A DNA stretch of 6,580 bases from Clostridia bacterium. GTDB taxonomy: Bacteria; Bacillota; Clostridia; UBA1381. Below are positions 4,774 to 6,580 of the stretch, piece after piece (within the stretch, counting starts at the first letter, position 1; the number at the start of each line of letters is the position of its first letter). The stretch is taken from assembly GCA_008668455.1 (NCBI GenBank), contig RQCD01000201.1, forward strand, positions 1 through 6,580. The letters are read 5' to 3'. The position numbers and the translations under genes are program-made. The notes below the pieces were generated by a model that saw only the letters and a program-made list of their open reading frames with translations, was not told the DNA's origin and made no database searches.

Positions 4774-6580
4774 TCCTGCTATCCTTCTCTCTCAGCTCAA
4801 CGCGGCGGATCTTTCCGCTGATGGTTTTCGGCAATTCCTTCATAAATTCTACCACTCTCGGATATTTATATGGCGCGGTGTGCGTCTTAACGTAGGTCTG
4901 GATTTCCTTTTTCAGATTGTCGGAGGCTTCCTTGCCCTTTACCAGAACAATACTTGCCTTTACAACCTGACCGCGGATCGGATCGGGAACCGGTGTGATT
5001 GCACATTCCAGAACGTACGGCAATTCCATGATGACGCTTTCGATCTCGAAGGGTCCGATCCGGTAGCCGGAGGACTTGATCACATCATCAATTCTGCCGA
5101 CATACCAGAAGTAGCCGTCCTCGTCCATCCAGGCGGTATCGCCGGTGTGGTAGTAACCGTCGTACCAAACCTCGTCGGTTTTTTCCTTATTTTCATAATA
5201 TCCCTTAAACAGTCCGCAGGGAACGGTGTCGGATGTTTTGATCACGATTTCGCCTGTTTCACCCACGCCGGCAGGAGTACCGTCCGGCAGCAGGATCTGT
5301 ACGTCATACAGCGGACTCGGCTTGCCCATAGAACCGGGCTTTGGCGTCATGCCGCGCAGATTTGCAATGGTCAGGGTGGTTTCGGTCTGACCGAAGCCCT
5401 CCATCAGCTTTAAGCCGGTTGCCTTTTTCCACTGCTCGTACACCTCCGGATTTAATGCCTCGCCGGCAACGGTTGCATATTCCAAAGAGGAAAGATCGTA
5501 TTTGGAAAGATCCTCCTTGATGAAGAACCGATACATAGTCGGCGGTGCACAGAAGGTTGTGATATGATATTTTGCGAACATCGGCAGGATGTCGTCTGCA
5601 TTAAATTTATCAAAGTCATAGACAAAGACTGCTGCCTCGCAGAGCCACTGTCCGTAGAGCTTGCCCCAGAGAGCCTTGCCCCAGCCGGTATCGGAGATCG
5701 TAAAGTGGATTCCGTCCGGATTTACATTATGCCAGTATTTTGCGGTGATAAAGTGCCCCAGGGGATACTTGTGGTTATGAGCCGCAATTTTCGGATATCC
5801 GGTGGTACCGGAGGTGAAAAACATCAGCATAGTATCGCTGCCGCAGGCTGCGTCCTCCGGACGGGGGAAGCTGTCGCTGTAGAGCGGAAGCTCGGCATTG
5901 AAATCATGCCATCCTTCGCGTTCTCCGCCGACTAAAATTCTGGTTTTCAGCGTCGGACAGTTTTCTGCCGCCAGGTCAACCTGGTGTGCCACGTCGCCGT
6001 CTGCGGTGCAGACAATAGCGGAAACATGTGCTGCGGCAAACCGGTATTCAAAGTCATGCTGTACCAAAAGGTTGGTTGCCGGGATCACGACTGCGCCGAT
6101 CTTATGCAGCGCCAGAATCGAGAACCAGAACTGATAGTGCCGCTTTAACACCAGCATAACCTTGTCGCCCTTTTTGATTCCTAAGGAACGGAAATAGTTC
6201 GCAGTCATAGAGGAATAACGGCTGATATCCGAGAAAGTAAACTTCCGGTCGGATTTGTCGTTTGCGACATAGACCATTGCCACCTTATCCGGACATTTCT
6301 TTGCAAGCTCGTCCACCACGTCAAAGGCAAAGTTGAAATGCTCCTCGTTTTTAAAAGAGATTGACTTTAAGCGTTTCTGCTCGTCCTTTTCGGTTACTAC
6401 GAACCGCTTGTAGATGCTGGATTCCGGCTGATCCGCACGAACTGCCTCCACCGTCTTGTGTCCGCTTGGTGCAACATGCAGCGCCTCATCCTCCTTATTT
6501 GTATTTACAACAATAGCATAAAGCTCTGCGTCCTCGCCGCCGACTGCAATCAGTCCGTGCGGTTCGGAGCTGTTATAGTA
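4760..6580 (-). CDS. AMP-binding acyl-CoA/acetyl-CoA synthetase-type enzyme, N-terminus beyond the window
   Basis: The ANL adenylating enzyme activates a carboxylic acid with ATP and transfers it to CoA in the cytoplasm. Numbering from GTG 6451, motifs are intact: P-loop TSGTTGYPK (213-221), GFGQTE (352-357), HTGD (D438), the hinge region GRIDDVIKSSGYRIGPFEIE (452-471), and the C-terminal ISGKIRR with catalytic K547, the residue regulated by lysine acetylation in related enzymes. The form resembles medium-chain (ACSM-like) synthetases more than classical Acs; the acid is not determinable. The frame does not begin at 6451: that GTG has no good ribosome binding site, and the same frame stays open to base 6580, adding 43 residues that begin YYNSSEPHGLIAVGGEDAEL. 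These lie ahead of the usual start of the synthetase domain, so the gene is either longer than normal or a fusion. It is first of the visible minus-strand operon. Confidence 0.93.
   Translation of the reverse strand, partial: YYNSSEPHGLIAVGGEDAELYAIVVNTNKEDEALHVAPSGHKTVEAVRADQPESSIYKRFVVTEKDEQKRLKSISFKNEEHFNFAFDVVDELAKKCPDKVAMVYVANDKSDRKFTFSDISRYSSMTANYFRSLGIKKGDKVMLVLKRHYQFWFSILALHKIGAVVIPATNLLVQHDFEYRFAAAHVSAIVCTADGDVAHQVDLAAENCPTLKTRILVGGEREGWHDFNAELPLYSDSFPRPEDAACGSDTMLMFFTSGTTGYPKIAAHNHKYPLGHFITAKYWHNVNPDGIHFTISDTGWGKALWGKLYGQWLCEAAVFVYDFDKFNADDILPMFAKYHITTFCAPPTMYRFFIKEDLSKYDLSSLEYATVAGEALNPEVYEQWKKATGLKLMEGFGQTETTLTIANLRGMTPKPGSMGKPSPLYDVQILLPDGTPAGVGETGEIVIKTSDTVPCGLFKGYYENKEKTDEVWYDGYYHTGDTAWMDEDGYFWYVGRIDDVIKSSGYRIGPFEIESVIMELPYVLECAITPVPDPIRGQVVKASIVLVKGKEASDNLKKEIQTYVKTHTAPYKYPRVVEFMKELPKTISGKIRRVELREKDSRNENN

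Noticed and set aside
4733..5413. Plus-strand 226-codon open frame opposite the synthetase
   Set aside because: Shadow of a strongly supported minus-strand gene; no family resemblance.
6449..6451. GTG at 6451 as start of the synthetase
   Set aside because: No good ribosome binding site, and the same frame is open with coding character to the window edge.
1..6580. CRISPR array, tRNA, rRNA or riboswitch
   Set aside because: No spaced direct repeats, no cloverleaf or rRNA-like sequence and no recognisable riboswitch core was seen on either strand.

Overview
The window looks like a piece of a gut-type Clostridia chromosome (Firmicutes, most like Lachnospiraceae or Ruminococcaceae). The pointers are strong AGGAGG-type ribosome binding sites, consensus sigma-A promoters with extended -10 elements, rho-independent terminators, and a 58-residue cysteine protein of a kind I associate with Lachnospiraceae. 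This assignment rests on protein style only.

Layout. On the minus strand, 1-948 holds the N-terminal 316 codons of a Gfo/Idh/MocA-family NAD(P) oxidoreductase that runs off the window. A 145-bp intergenic region with two back-to-back promoters separates it from a divergent plus-strand AraC-family regulator (1094-1900), which ends in a very strong 18-bp-stem terminator. From the right edge, a minus-strand operon comes in: an acyl-CoA/acetyl-CoA synthetase-type enzyme (open at the right edge, stop at 4760), an amidohydrolase of the amidohydrolase-2/ACMSD superfamily (3964-4773, 14-bp overlap), and a 58-residue cysteine protein (3797-3973, 10-bp overlap). A second terminator-like hairpin follows at 3742-3774.

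Between the two converging terminators sits a 1,772-bp AT-rich element (1957-3728). It is bounded by 23-bp terminal inverted repeats (22/23 identical) and flanked by an exact 8-bp direct repeat, TTTGCATA. This is a transposable element by structure, yet it has no recognisable transposase. It carries one intact gene, for a two-zinc-ribbon, two-helix membrane protein with an S/T/D/N-rich linker and a soluble C-terminal domain (2144-3238, own promoter). It also carries a short broken reading frame at its right end (3384-3597), whose Shine-Dalgarno and start codon lie in the 3' arm of a hairpin. The simplest reading is a non-autonomous transposon that keeps both ends and a passenger gene, with the short broken frame possibly a remnant of a larger gene.

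How the genes may work together: the oxidoreductase and AraC regulator form a typical divergent sugar or polyol catabolic control unit. The synthetase, amidohydrolase and small cysteine protein overlap and are probably translationally coupled. No direct metabolic link between the two units is visible.
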